DNA of 64,000 nt from an uncultured Verrucomicrobiales bacterium (GCA_943789025.1 CALSSN010000006.1:1-64000); one strand, 5' to 3'; counted from the stretch's first letter, positions 46,381-55,862 are shown. Notes: a model not told the origin generated them from the letters alone. Numbers and translations: made by a program.

Positions 46381-47148
46381 TTAAAACTCCCAGCCAAAGA
46401 CCAGGCGCGTGACAAAGTCAGGTGCCGAGTCCACATCGCTGAGCTGAAAGGTCGGAGCGATGACGAAAGACCATGCGCCGCCCGGCTTGACGCGAAAGCT
46501 CGGTCCGAGGTAGACCGTGCTGTCCTCCCAATCGCTCCAATCTGCATATTCGATCTCGTGGAAGCCTTCGATGCCTCCGTAGAGCCAATCGTTGAGCTTA
46601 CGGTGGATGCCCAGCGTCTGTTGGAACTCACCTTTGGAATCGGAGAGGTCATCGCCCTCCCACTCAGCTTCCACCACGTTGTTGAAGACGAACTTCCAGC
46701 GGCCGACGTTCTTTTGGAATAGAAGCTTGTTCTCGAGGATAAAGAGATCATTGCCGCCGCGGATCTCATTGTAGAGGCTAAAGCCAACTGGGTCGGTGCT
46801 GGGGTCAGTGAAGTTGTAGATCAGCTCCACCCCGACATCTCGGAAACTCGCTTCGCTGCCACTGCTGTTTTCTTCATAGCGCCAATCGGGAAGATAGATC
46901 CCTAGCAGCATGCGCTCGGAAAGACCGTATTCAATTTCATGTCGGAAATCGAAGCGCGTGAAGTCAGAATCACTGTCCTTCCCGGTCTTCCAAGTAACCC
47001 AGGTCTCGATCTCGACCTCGCCTTTGGTTGCCGGTTTGGCTGAGTTAGAAAAGGCGAACTGTCGCGCCTCCACCTGAGGGAGCAGGACGGTAGTGAGAGT
47101 GAGGGCAGCTGCCCAGATGAGAGGGAGAATGTTGGCTCGGATGTGCAT
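46381..47148 (-). CDS. Outer-membrane beta-barrel protein of unknown function
   Basis: 255 residues. The signal peptide MHIRANILPLIWAAALTLTT leads to PQVEA-RQ. The mature protein alternates amphipathic strands rich in Trp, Tyr and Phe (VEIETWVTWKTGKDSDSDF, FRHEIEYGLSERMLLGIYL, VGVELIYNFTDPSTDPVGFS, WKFVFNNVVEAEWEG) and ends in Gly-Trp-Glu-Phe, the terminal aromatic of outer-membrane proteins. The pattern fits a 10- to 12-stranded barrel of the DUF6662-like type. ATG 47146-47148 starts the signal; an upstream ATG at 47184 is rejected because it puts a second hydrophobic stretch first. Function is unknown. Confidence 0.7.
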   Translation of the reverse strand: MHIRANILPLIWAAALTLTTVLLPQVEARQFAFSNSAKPATKGEVEIETWVTWKTGKDSDSDFTRFDFRHEIEYGLSERMLLGIYLPDWRYEENSSGSEASFRDVGVELIYNFTDPSTDPVGFSLYNEIRGGNDLFILENKLLFQKNVGRWKFVFNNVVEAEWEGDDLSDSKGEFQQTLGIHRKLNDWLYGGIEGFHEIEYADWSDWEDSTVYLGPSFRVKPGGAWSFVIAPTFQLSDVDSAPDFVTRLVFGWEF

Positions 47149-47483
47149 GGTCACGAATATTATGAGATTGAATCTCATTAGCAATAAAAATTTGGATTTT
47201 TTGAGAAGGAGCGCGAGCAGACGCAGGCGTGCCCGCGATGAGATCGCCGCAGGAGCATTCAGGCGCAGCGGATTAATGCCTCTGCTGCCTGCCCCTGCCG
47301 GCGCTGAGGAACGAGAGATCCTGGAGTTTTTCCGGGCGAGAATCGAGGTGCTGGTGACACCTTTTTAGGAGAAAAATCAGAAAGGTGGGAGAGCTGTGAA
47401 AACACCCCTCTTTTCAGTAGCCTCAGGCCTATTTCTCGCTACGGTTCGATGATAAGGATACAGGATGTATCCAGTCTTGAATT
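47149..47483. other. Divergent regulatory region between the barrel gene and gyrA
   Basis: About 335 bp. It contains a perfect inverted repeat GGATACAGGATGTATCC at 47456-47472, ending 11 bases before the gyrA ATG. A 204-bp open frame (47164-47368) has no family resemblance and is not called. No clear -35/-10 pair could be fixed. Confidence 0.45.
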
Positions 47484-50180
47484 ATGTCCGTAGAATCACC
47501 GGAAAAAGAAGAGTTCATCAACGTCGATGAAGAGGTGAAAAATTCGTTCCTCGATTATTCGATGTCCGTGATTATTTCGCGCGCATTGCCAGATGCTCGC
47601 GATGGATTGAAGCCCTCACAGAGGCGTCTTCTCTATGCGATGTCTAATGACCTTTCCCTCTCTCCGGCCAAGGCGCATCTGAAGTGTGCACGGATTGTGG
47701 GTGAGACGATGGGTAAGTACCATCCCCATGGTGACGGCGCCATTTACCCGACGCTGGTCAACATGGCACAGAACTGGTCGATGCGGGATATTCTCGTCGA
47801 AGGACAGGGAAACTTCGGTTCGGTAGAAGGTGATCCCCCGGCCGCTATGCGGTATACCGAGGCGCGGCTCACTCACCTCGGGGTGTCCCTGATGACGGAC
47901 ATGGACAAAGCTACTGTCGACTTTGTTCCCACTTACGATGAGACGAGGAAAGAGCCCTCGGTGCTCCCCGCAGCGTTCCCCAATCTTCTTGTCAACGGAG
48001 GCACTGGTATCGCTGTGGGTATGGCCACCAACATTGCCCCTCATAACCTGGGCGAGGTGATCTCGGGGATTATTGCTCAAATCGATGACCCGAATATCAC
48101 CATCGACGGATTGATGGAGTATATTAAAGGGCCGGATTTTCCGACCGGGTGTACGATTCTCGGGACCAAAGGGATCCGGGATTATCTGCATACGGGCAGG
48201 GGCCCGGTGCGCGTGCGTGGTCGGGCTGAGGTCGTGGAGGAGAAAAATCACGAGCAGATCATCATCACGGAGATTCCCTACAACGTGAACCGCGCGACTC
48301 TCGTCGAGAGGATCGCGGAACTGGTCAATACCAAGGTAATCACCGACATCAGCGCAATCCGCGACGAATCGGACGAAAACACGCGGGTCGTCGTTGATCT
48401 CAAGCGGGAGGCCCGCGCCCAGGTGGTTCTCAATAACCTTTACAAGCATACTCAGCTTGAAACCACCTTTTCATCGAACATGCTTGCGATCGATGACCGT
48501 CGGCCGCGGCTGCTCAACCTCAAAGATGCGATCAACTGTTACATCGAGCACCGGCGTGAAGTTATTCTCCGCCGGACCCGTTACCTCCTCGAGAAAGCAG
48601 AGCACGAGGCGGAGAAGCTGGAGGCATATCTAACCGCGATCGGTGACCTCGATGATGTGATCAGGATTGTGCGCGGTTCGATGAATCGTGACGAGGCCTT
48701 TGGAAAGCTCAAAGAGAAAAAATACAGCATCGAGGAATCTCAGAGTTACGGCATACACCTGCGCGACCAGCCGAGTGTCGACGGCAAGTTTTACCGCCTG
48801 ACAGATAACCAGGTGAACCATATCCTTGAATTGCGCCTTTATCAGCTCACCGGTCTGGAGAGGGATAAGATTAAGGGAGCCTACGAGAAGGTTCTTGAGG
48901 AGATTAAGGATTTTCTCGACATTCTTGATCGCGAAGAGCGCGTCCTCGGGATCATCAAAGACGAGCTTCGCGAGATCTTGGAGAAATATGCCACTCCGCG
49001 ACGGACCGACATCCAGCCGTGGGATGGAGATATGGACATCATCGACCTCATTGCGAATGAGGGAAACGTGATCACCATCTCGAAGCGAGGCTTTATCAAA
49101 CGGACGCTCTCCGCCGAGTATCGCACCCAGGGGCGCGGAGGAAAAGGACTCAAGGGAATGGAGACCAAGGAGGCGGTCGACGCCACCGACGAGGCAGATT
49201 TTGTCGAGCACCTGTTCTCTGCTGGAGCTCACGACTACCTCATGTTTTTCACCAACACCGGGCGGGTCTACGTGCATCGTGCTTACGCGATTCCGGAGGG
49301 CGGGCGAACCGCGAAGGGACGAAGTATCAGAAATCTTCTCAATCTCCAACCAGAAGAGTCGATTGCTTCGGTTCTTCGTCTCGAGGGGACTAAAGACGAA
49401 GAAGGCAACGACACCACCTTCCTCTCTGATACCTGCCTGCTCTTTGCGACGAGAGACGGGACGGTGAAGAAAACCAAGCTTACCGCGTATAAGAACCACC
49501 GGAAAGACGGCATCATCGCGATTCGCATCGACGAGGGAAATGAGTTGGTCAACGTCATGCTGACCTCGGGGAATGACGATATCTGTCTGCTCACGAGAAA
49601 TGGATTCTGTGTGCGCACGAACGAGGAAAACATTCGCACAGTGGGGCGCCCGTCACGTGGTGTCTGCGGGATCAAGCCGCGGGGAGACGACTACGTGGTC
49701 GCCTTGGCTGTGGCTGATGATGAGGCCCAGTTTCTTATTGTTTCGGAGCGGGGGATCGGGAAGCGCAGCCCGTTCACCGACTTCCCGACCAAAGGGCGGG
49801 GGGGCAAAGGGGTCATCGCTATGAAGATCACCGACCGCACCAGTAAGGTTGCGGGCGGCATTGTGATTCACGAGGACGATGAGGTCATGTTTATGACCAG
49901 CACCGGACAGAGTGTCCGCATCGCCGCGCCTTCCATCAGTCTTCTCAGCCGCTCTGCTCAAGGAGTGCGAGTCATGAATCTCAAAGAGAATGAAACGATC
50001 CAGGACCTTGCCCGGGTCGTCCAGTTCGAAGGAGATGGGGAGAGTGTAGAGGAAACCTCTGCTTTGGAAGGTGAGCCGGAAGCTGATGCCGCAGGGGACG
50101 TCGATGCTGCCGCAGTAGGCGAGAGCCAGCCGGCGGAGACCGAAGATGCCGAGAATACCGAAGATTCTGCGGGAGTTTAG
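47484..50180 (+). CDS. gyrA: DNA gyrase subunit A
   Basis: 898 residues, intact. The DNA breakage-rejoining subunit, working with GyrB (not in the window). The winged-helix domain has ISRALPDARDGLKPSQRRLL and the catalytic Tyr124 in AAMRYTEARL. The C-terminal pinwheel carries the GyrA box as QGRGGKGLKG, which distinguishes it from ParC. The quinolone-binding loop reads YHPHGDGAIYPTLV, so the E. coli Ser83 and Asp87 positions are Gly85 and Pro89 here. A Glu/Ala-rich acidic tail of ~55 residues follows the last blade. The gene is not next to gyrB or dnaA; the next gene is recF on the opposite strand. Confidence 0.97.
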   Translation: MSVESPEKEEFINVDEEVKNSFLDYSMSVIISRALPDARDGLKPSQRRLLYAMSNDLSLSPAKAHLKCARIVGETMGKYHPHGDGAIYPTLVNMAQNWSMRDILVEGQGNFGSVEGDPPAAMRYTEARLTHLGVSLMTDMDKATVDFVPTYDETRKEPSVLPAAFPNLLVNGGTGIAVGMATNIAPHNLGEVISGIIAQIDDPNITIDGLMEYIKGPDFPTGCTILGTKGIRDYLHTGRGPVRVRGRAEVVEEKNHEQIIITEIPYNVNRATLVERIAELVNTKVITDISAIRDESDENTRVVVDLKREARAQVVLNNLYKHTQLETTFSSNMLAIDDRRPRLLNLKDAINCYIEHRREVILRRTRYLLEKAEHEAEKLEAYLTAIGDLDDVIRIVRGSMNRDEAFGKLKEKKYSIEESQSYGIHLRDQPSVDGKFYRLTDNQVNHILELRLYQLTGLERDKIKGAYEKVLEEIKDFLDILDREERVLGIIKDELREILEKYATPRRTDIQPWDGDMDIIDLIANEGNVITISKRGFIKRTLSAEYRTQGRGGKGLKGMETKEAVDATDEADFVEHLFSAGAHDYLMFFTNTGRVYVHRAYAIPEGGRTAKGRSIRNLLNLQPEESIASVLRLEGTKDEEGNDTTFLSDTCLLFATRDGTVKKTKLTAYKNHRKDGIIAIRIDEGNELVNVMLTSGNDDICLLTRNGFCVRTNEENIRTVGRPSRGVCGIKPRGDDYVVALAVADDEAQFLIVSERGIGKRSPFTDFPTKGRGGKGVIAMKITDRTSKVAGGIVIHEDDEVMFMTSTGQSVRIAAPSISLLSRSAQGVRVMNLKENETIQDLARVVQFEGDGESVEETSALEGEPEADAAGDVDAAAVGESQPAETEDAENTEDSAGV

Positions 50181-50275
50181 AAAACGCAGGACACTTTTTT
50201 TTCGCCGCTTGGGAGGTGAAGAACAGGTGTTCAGCGCTTTTAGGGCGTTACAGGACCTGCCTCGAGGGAGCACAC

Positions 50276-51349
50276 TCAAGAGGCCTGATGCCTCGACAAC
50301 TGCCCTGCTTTGACATCATAGATGTCGCACTCGATACGTTCCATTTCGGCCCAGTCGAGGTGGGTGGTGGTGATCAGCTTCTGGGAATCCTCGGGAAGGT
50401 AGGCGAGGAGAGCATTGCGGCGGGTGACGTCGAGCTCACCGAAGATGTCGTCGATGAGGAGAATCGGTTTCTCGGCGTCGTCTCTCTCGGCGAGGAGGCG
50501 CGCCTGAGCCAGCTTCAGAGCGAGGGCGAAAGTGCGTTGCTGTCCCTCCGAGCCGAAGGTGCCGGCTGGGTGGCCGTCGATCTCGAGTGCGAGTTCGTCG
50601 CGGTGCGGACCGACGATGGTCTGACCGCGCCGGGCGTCGGCCTCGCGGGATTCTTCAAGTGCCCTCGCCAGCGTCCCCAGAACGGCTTTGGGCTGGTAGG
50701 CGATGGAGGCGGTCTCGGTGCTTCGGCTGAGGCTGGATCCAGCATCGGCGACCCACGGCTGGAGGAGAGTGACGAGCTCGGTGCGACGCCGGAGGAGGAC
50801 TTCGCCGTGCTGCACGAGGAGCAGAGTGTAGGCATCGACCTGCGCCCACGGGACAGGCATATTTTTGAGAAGATTGTTTCGGGCTCTGGTGGCCCGTTCA
50901 TAGCAGCGCAGGGCGCTAAGGTAGTCGGGGAAGATCTGCGAGCCAATAAAGTCGAGGTAGCGCCGCCGACCCTCCCCGCGCCCGTTAATGAGCTGGAGAT
51001 CACCATTGCCCATCCAGACTACATGGCCGGAGCGACCCAAGTAGTCGCTTGTCTTGCGGGTGGTCGACCCGTCGACAGAGAGTTTTTTCAGGCGCCTCCC
51101 GTATCCGAAGTTGAGCTGTCTGTCTGACCAGTTTCCTCCAATGAAGAACCCCTCGTTGGATTCGAACGAGACCATTTCGCGCAGGGTGCCAGCACGTGGA
51201 CTCTGGAGACGGAGGAGGACGCAGATTGATTCGAGGATCGAGGTCTTACCTTGTGCGTTCTGTCCGATGAAGACCGCATCCTTCCCGTCCAGATGGAGAG
51301 AGGTCTGTCCGAAGCATCGGAAGTCTCGAAGTTGGAGGGAATGGAGCAA
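50276..51349 (-). CDS. recF: RecF recombination mediator
   Basis: 357 residues. An SMC-like ABC ATPase that loads RecA at single-strand gaps. Walker A is FIGQNAQGKTSILESI and the N-terminus shows the LQLRDFRCF start. The signature motif is FGSEGQQRTFALALKLA, and Walker B with D-loop is PILLIDDIFGELD. The family is typically adjacent to dnaA/dnaN/gyrB; here it lies convergent to gyrA and divergent from hisS (58 bp), an unusual position. The frame has no disruption. Confidence 0.95.
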   Translation of the reverse strand: MLHSLQLRDFRCFGQTSLHLDGKDAVFIGQNAQGKTSILESICVLLRLQSPRAGTLREMVSFESNEGFFIGGNWSDRQLNFGYGRRLKKLSVDGSTTRKTSDYLGRSGHVVWMGNGDLQLINGRGEGRRRYLDFIGSQIFPDYLSALRCYERATRARNNLLKNMPVPWAQVDAYTLLLVQHGEVLLRRRTELVTLLQPWVADAGSSLSRSTETASIAYQPKAVLGTLARALEESREADARRGQTIVGPHRDELALEIDGHPAGTFGSEGQQRTFALALKLAQARLLAERDDAEKPILLIDDIFGELDVTRRNALLAYLPEDSQKLITTTHLDWAEMERIECDIYDVKAGQLSRHQAS

Positions 51350-51407
51350 GTCAGCCTTTCATTTTGAATTCCTGTGTCCGAGATGCAAGGTATGGCCACT
51401 CGAACCG

Positions 51408-52661
51408 ATGGCCACCTTTCAGACCATACGCGGCTTCCGCGACTTTTACCCCGACGATTGCGCCCTGCGCAACTACCTCTTCGATACCTGGAGGGACTTG
51501 GCCATGCGCTATGGTTTTGCCGAATACGAAGCTTCGCCGTTGGAGCCGACTGATCTCTATCGCAGAAAGTCCGGGGACGAAGTTGTGGAACAGCTCTTTC
51601 AGTTTCAAACCCGGGGCGGCGAAGACGTCTCCCTGCGTCCCGAAGTGACACCCTCGGTGGCCCGGATGATCGGGGCGAAGATGCGGGATTTTCCGAGGCC
51701 GGTGAAGTGGTTTGAGATCGGTCAGTGCTTTCGTTACGAGAAGCCCCAGAAAGGGCGAGGTCGAGAGTTCTACCAGTGGAACGTCGATATTCTTGGTGAG
51801 GAGTCACCCGGGGCGGACGCGGAGGTGATAGCTTTGGCTATCGACTGCATGAAGGCCTTCGGATTGGGGCCAGATGATTTCAGTGTGCGAATCAGCGACC
51901 GTCGGATCTGGGATGGCTTTGCTGTAGAGAAAGGAATTGGCGCGGAAGAATTCGAGGGGTTTCTTCGAATCATCGACAAGTGGGAAAAACTTCCTGAGGA
52001 GAAACTTGCGGCGATGCTCAAGCCGAGTGGAGTGAGCTACCGTGAAGTGGTGGACTTCATGGCGGACCCTTCACTGCTGGATGCTGTTTTGGAGCCCGTC
52101 AGTGCGTCGTTGGCGGCGCGGGGGCTTGGCGGGTTTCTCAAACAAGACCCGACCATTGTTCGAGGCCTTGCCTACTATACCGGAGTCGTCTTCGAGATTT
52201 TTGATCTGCGAGGTGATTTACGCGCCATCGCAGGAGGTGGCCGCTATGATAGTCTGGTCAAGCTGATCGATGGAAAGTCGGAGATGCCGGCTGTTGGATT
52301 CGCTATGGGAGACATGGTGATCGGACTTCTTATTGAGCAAGCTGCTGCTTCTGCTGCGCAGTTGAAGGATGCTCTGCCGGCCCAGGCAGACGCCTATGTG
52401 GTCGTGGGCGATGAACCGCAACGTCCCGACGCCCTCAGGCTGGTGCAGGAACTCAGGGAGGCCGGTGTGCGGACGGACATGCCACTTTCGGCAGTGAAAT
52501 TCGGCAAGCAATTCGGCATGGCCGAGGCACGTGGCGCTCGGGTCGCGGTGATTGTAGGTCGTGACTTTCCTGTGGTAAAAGTGCGTAACCTGGCTGCCCG
52601 TGATGACCTTGAGGTCGACGTCACCGATGTCCTCGATGCCGTGGTTACTGCTCTCTGTTAA
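51408..52661 (+). CDS. hisS: Histidyl-tRNA synthetase
   Basis: 417 residues. A class II aminoacyl-tRNA synthetase charging tRNA-His. Blocks: IRGFRDFYPDDCALRNYL (N-terminal), motif 1 around GFAEYEASPLEPTDLYRRKSG, motif 2 SLRPEVTPSVARM and CFRYEKPQKGRGREFYQWNV, the His-specific RGLAYYTGVVFEIF and GGGRYDSLV, and a C-terminal anticodon-binding domain (DAYVVVGDEPQRPDALRL). ATG 51408 is chosen since the family begins with (M)xxFQ-x-x-R-G-x-R-D-F; the frame stays open upstream to 51054 as a shadow of recF. It is followed by aspS at a 173-bp distance, the common hisS-aspS pairing. Confidence 0.96.
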   Translation: MATFQTIRGFRDFYPDDCALRNYLFDTWRDLAMRYGFAEYEASPLEPTDLYRRKSGDEVVEQLFQFQTRGGEDVSLRPEVTPSVARMIGAKMRDFPRPVKWFEIGQCFRYEKPQKGRGREFYQWNVDILGEESPGADAEVIALAIDCMKAFGLGPDDFSVRISDRRIWDGFAVEKGIGAEEFEGFLRIIDKWEKLPEEKLAAMLKPSGVSYREVVDFMADPSLLDAVLEPVSASLAARGLGGFLKQDPTIVRGLAYYTGVVFEIFDLRGDLRAIAGGGRYDSLVKLIDGKSEMPAVGFAMGDMVIGLLIEQAAASAAQLKDALPAQADAYVVVGDEPQRPDALRLVQELREAGVRTDMPLSAVKFGKQFGMAEARGARVAVIVGRDFPVVKVRNLAARDDLEVDVTDVLDAVVTALC

Positions 52662-52834
52662 AAACTTTACGTGAGTTGGCGTGAGCGATCTTTTTAAGAT
52701 TCCCCGCCATGCTTCTTGAAAATTACATTCTTGGTGATGAGGCTTTCGGTAATTGAGCAAGCAAGAGTCGGGGAGTGGTCATTGACGGCAGGGCAAGTAG
52801 GGTGCTATTTGGCGATCCTTTTGAGGATAGATCA

Positions 52835-54697
52835 ATGATTCAGCAAGCTCCCATGTACCGCACACACCATTGCAATGAACTTCGAAGCTCTCACGTCGGA
52901 GAAGCCGTCACTCTCTGCGGATGGGTCAATTCCAACCGCGACCATCACGGGGTGATTTTTATCGATCTGCGCGATCGCGAGGGTGTGACCCAGGTGGTCT
53001 TCAGGCCTGAAGAGAGTGCAGAAGCTGCGACTGCCTCTCACAAACTTCGGCACGAGGACTGTGTCCGCATCAGTGGGCAAGTGGCGGCGAGGCCGGAATT
53101 TGACGGTCAGAGCACCGTCAACGAAAATATCGAAACTGGTGAGATCGAGGTGGTGGCAACAGGTCTGGAGGTTCTCAACAAGTCGGAGGTATTGCCCTTC
53201 CAGTTGGATAAAGAACTTTCTAATGAAGACCTGCGGATGACACATCGTTATCTTGATCTGCGTCGCCCGCGGATGGCGGCGAACCTGAAAAGCAGGCATA
53301 AAATCATGAAGGCGGCTCGGGATTTTCTCGATGAAACAGGCTTTATTGAGGTCGAGACGCCCGTGCTTTCCAAGTCGACGCCCGAGGGCGCCCGGGATTT
53401 CCTTGTCCCCAGTCGCTTGAATCCCGGAAAGTTCTACGCCTTGCCCCAGGCCCCCCAACAGTACAAGCAACTCCTGATGGTGGGCGGTGTGGAGCGGTAT
53501 TTTCAGTTCGCCCGCTGCTTCCGGGACGAGGATCTGCGGGCTGATCGCCAACCTGAGTTCACACAGATCGATATCGAGGCGTCTTTCGTGACGGAAAATG
53601 ACCTGATCGCGCTCACCGAAGGCCTGCTCGCAAAGATGTTCAAGGCGGGGCGCGGCGTAGATGTTGCGGTTCCTTTTCCCCGGATCACCCACCAGGAGGC
53701 GATGGACCAATTTGGATCCGATAAGCCGGAACGGAGGATCGGAATGGAGATTGTTGATTTCAGTGACACTTTTGCAGGCTCTGGTTTCGGAGTCTTTAAG
53801 GGGGCGATCGAAAAAGGTGGCAAAGTGCGAGCGATCAATGCGAAGGGGTTTGCCGGCGTGACTACCGGGCAGATCAAGCGGCTGGAAGAAGTTGCCAAAG
53901 AGGCAGGTGCCGGAGGCATGGCCTACATCAAAGCCGAAGGTGGCGAGTGGAAGTCACCGATCGTGAAGTTCTTCAGCGAGGGGGAAAAAGAGGCGATCAG
54001 AACGCGTCTCGAGGTGGAGGAAGGGGATCTCGTTCTCTTTGGATGTGATTGCTGGGAAACCGTGTGTGAGGTGCTCGGACGTCTGCGTCTTGAGGTCTGT
54101 CACATGCAGAACCTTCTGGCAGGAAAAGAGGATGAACTGGACTTCCTCTGGGTGACTGAATTTCCTCTCCTTGCGTTCAGCGAGGAGGAAGAGAAGTGGA
54201 ATGCTGTCCACCACCCGTTTACCCGCCCTCATGCTGAGGATGCCCATCTTCTGGCAGGAGATGATACCAGTGTTTACGGATCCATTCGCTCGCAGGCCTA
54301 CGACGTCGTTCTCAATGGCGTCGAACTGGGTGGTGGCTCGATCCGGATCCACGAGGGAAAGCTGCAAGAGCAGATGTTTAAAGCTCTGGGGATCGATGGC
54401 GAAGAACAGGAGCTCATGTTCGGACATATCCTCGAGTCCTTCAGCTTCGGTGCTCCCCCCCACGGTGGCATTGCATTGGGATTTGATCGGATTGCCATGC
54501 TCGTGGCCAAAGAAGACAGCATTCGCGAGGTGATTGCCTTTCCCAAAAACAATAAGGGAGCAGACCTGATGTCGGCGTCGCCTTCAGGTGTGGATTTCAA
54601 GCAGCTGCGAGAGCTTTACGTGAAGACGACATTCCGCGAGCAGAAGGAGCGGCAGACCCAGCAGCAGCCGGAGGCCGAGGGAAATAAAGAGCGGTAG
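52835..54697 (+). CDS. aspS: Aspartyl-tRNA synthetase
   Basis: 620 residues. Class IIb synthetase of the long bacterial type, with an OB-fold anticodon domain (GWVNSNRDHHGVIFIDLRDR), motif 1 FLDETGFIEVETPVLSKSTP, motif 2 FARCFRDEDLRADRQPEFTQ, the bacterial GAD insertion domain (FSDTFAGSGFGVF ... INAKGFAG) and motif 3 GIALGFDRIAML. ATG 52835 has an AGGA seven bases upstream, so the longer frame from 52775 is rejected. Whether it is discriminating (Asp only) or non-discriminating (Asp and Asn) cannot be decided from the sequence in view. Confidence 0.96.
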   Translation: MIQQAPMYRTHHCNELRSSHVGEAVTLCGWVNSNRDHHGVIFIDLRDREGVTQVVFRPEESAEAATASHKLRHEDCVRISGQVAARPEFDGQSTVNENIETGEIEVVATGLEVLNKSEVLPFQLDKELSNEDLRMTHRYLDLRRPRMAANLKSRHKIMKAARDFLDETGFIEVETPVLSKSTPEGARDFLVPSRLNPGKFYALPQAPQQYKQLLMVGGVERYFQFARCFRDEDLRADRQPEFTQIDIEASFVTENDLIALTEGLLAKMFKAGRGVDVAVPFPRITHQEAMDQFGSDKPERRIGMEIVDFSDTFAGSGFGVFKGAIEKGGKVRAINAKGFAGVTTGQIKRLEEVAKEAGAGGMAYIKAEGGEWKSPIVKFFSEGEKEAIRTRLEVEEGDLVLFGCDCWETVCEVLGRLRLEVCHMQNLLAGKEDELDFLWVTEFPLLAFSEEEEKWNAVHHPFTRPHAEDAHLLAGDDTSVYGSIRSQAYDVVLNGVELGGGSIRIHEGKLQEQMFKALGIDGEEQELMFGHILESFSFGAPPHGGIALGFDRIAMLVAKEDSIREVIAFPKNNKGADLMSASPSGVDFKQLRELYVKTTFREQKERQTQQQPEAEGNKER

Positions 54698-54816
54698 ACT
54701 TGCGAGGGAAGGGATCAAGAGAAGGGCAGTGCTCTGGTTTTGCCGCTGGTTGGGGCTTGCGATTTCTTCTCATGGAATGATTGCCCATTTGGGGCTAGAT
54801 CTCTGATGTTGAGGAG

Positions 54817-55617
54817 ATGGCAAAAGGGGAAAGTGAGGCGCACCAAGACCTGAAGCGGGCAGCTCTACGCTGGGCCTTCAAAAAAGGGTTTACCTGCGCG
54901 GCGATGGAAGTTCGTGCGATCCGGTCGAATTTTCGTTGTGATGTGGTGGGCTACGCATCCGATGCTCGTGGCCTGGGGCCTCTGGTCGCCAGTACGGGAT
55001 GTGAAGAAGGAGTCAGTGCGATCTTCGAGTGCAAGCAGTCGCGGCCGGATTTTCTGAATCATGCCTTTGTTGAGACAGGAACTGGAGCGGAACTGGAGGC
55101 ATTGGTAAGGCGAAAGCACCGGCTTGAGAGACTTCTCGCCACCCACCATCCGACACTGCGTGGCGGAGAAAGCCTGTTCCCGGAGTTTGATTCTGTGTTT
55201 GGCGTGGAGGCGATCGGTCACAGTGGTTACCGCCGTCTTTGTCGAGAGATCAGCAGGCTTCAGAGAGGGATTTTTGAAAGGAGCAAGTTCAGTCGTTTGA
55301 TCCGTTACCGGTCAGCCAATCTCTCTTATCTTGTGGCTCGGGAAGGAATTTTCAAGGACCATGAAGTGCCCGAGGGTTGGGGGGTTCTCAGCTGGGATGG
55401 CAGCACCTTTCTTGATGACAATTCGAATGGCGGGATGGCTTCAGGCCGGCCGCTTCCTTATCTGCGACTCGTAGCGAGGCCGCGGTTTCAGGAAACAGGG
55501 GAGAATGACACCAAAGAATTCCTTCGTCGCATCGCGAGGGCAGCGACGCGCGAGACCGCCAGAAATCAAAAAGTTTTCCTCGGTAGGCTCGTAGATGACG
55601 AGGCCGAAGACTTGTGA
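54817..55617 (+). CDS. PD-(D/E)XK-fold nuclease-like protein
   Basis: 266 residues. The N-terminal half fits a restriction-endonuclease-like core: HQDLKRAALRWAFKKGFT (helix), MEVRAIRSNFRCDVVGY (strand with a metal-binding Asp), AIFECKQSRPDFLNHAF (E-x-K with following Arg/Asp). The same arrangement appears in MmcB-type DNA-repair proteins. The C-terminal part holds basic helices (EISRLQRGIFERSKFSRLIR) and a beta segment WGVLSWDGSTFLDDNS. It starts at ATG 54817 with GAGGAG immediately upstream. No methyltransferase or specificity subunit lies nearby, so a DNA-repair or phage-defence role is open. Confidence 0.55.
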   Translation: MAKGESEAHQDLKRAALRWAFKKGFTCAAMEVRAIRSNFRCDVVGYASDARGLGPLVASTGCEEGVSAIFECKQSRPDFLNHAFVETGTGAELEALVRRKHRLERLLATHHPTLRGGESLFPEFDSVFGVEAIGHSGYRRLCREISRLQRGIFERSKFSRLIRYRSANLSYLVAREGIFKDHEVPEGWGVLSWDGSTFLDDNSNGGMASGRPLPYLRLVARPRFQETGENDTKEFLRRIARAATRETARNQKVFLGRLVDDEAEDL

Positions 55618-55621
55618 GAGC

Positions 55622-55862
55622 TCAGCGGCTTGGTCGCGCGTTTTTCAGGCGGCGTAACTCGGCTTGGGAATTCTGAAGCTGAGCTTTGCCTCGTAGCGGT
55701 CAGATCGGATGAACTGTTTCTGTTGTTTGGGCTTTGCTACAGGACCCATGAGATGGGGTGGCACGATGCTCTGAGAGCAGACCGGACAGGGCCCGGGAGT
55801 AGGATTACGGTTGTTGTGTGGGGCAATGAGAGCGCCGGCGTAGGCTGGACACGCAAACTCAA
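55622..55862 (-). pseudogene. Small zinc-ribbon protein, broken
   Basis: Minus-strand fragments combine into a zinc ribbon: FACPAYAGALIAPHNN then GPCPVCSQSIVPPHLMGPVA, then a basic tail KPKQQKQFIRSDRYEAK and, after a frame change near 55682, LQLQNSQAELRRLKNARPSR to a stop at 55622. Verrucomicrobial and planctomycetal proteins often carry the pattern F-x-C-P-x-C-x-G-x-(5)-A-P ... C-P-x-C. Here the second Cys of the first pair is Tyr. A TTG at 55860-55862 with GAGG upstream would be the start if one T is added. Two frame changes plus a lost zinc ligand suggest a decaying gene. Confidence 0.4.

Noticed and set aside
47164-47368. Basic 68-codon frame before gyrA
   Set aside because: No ribosome-binding site, no homology that I recognise, and an Arg/Ala composition expected from random GC-rich DNA.
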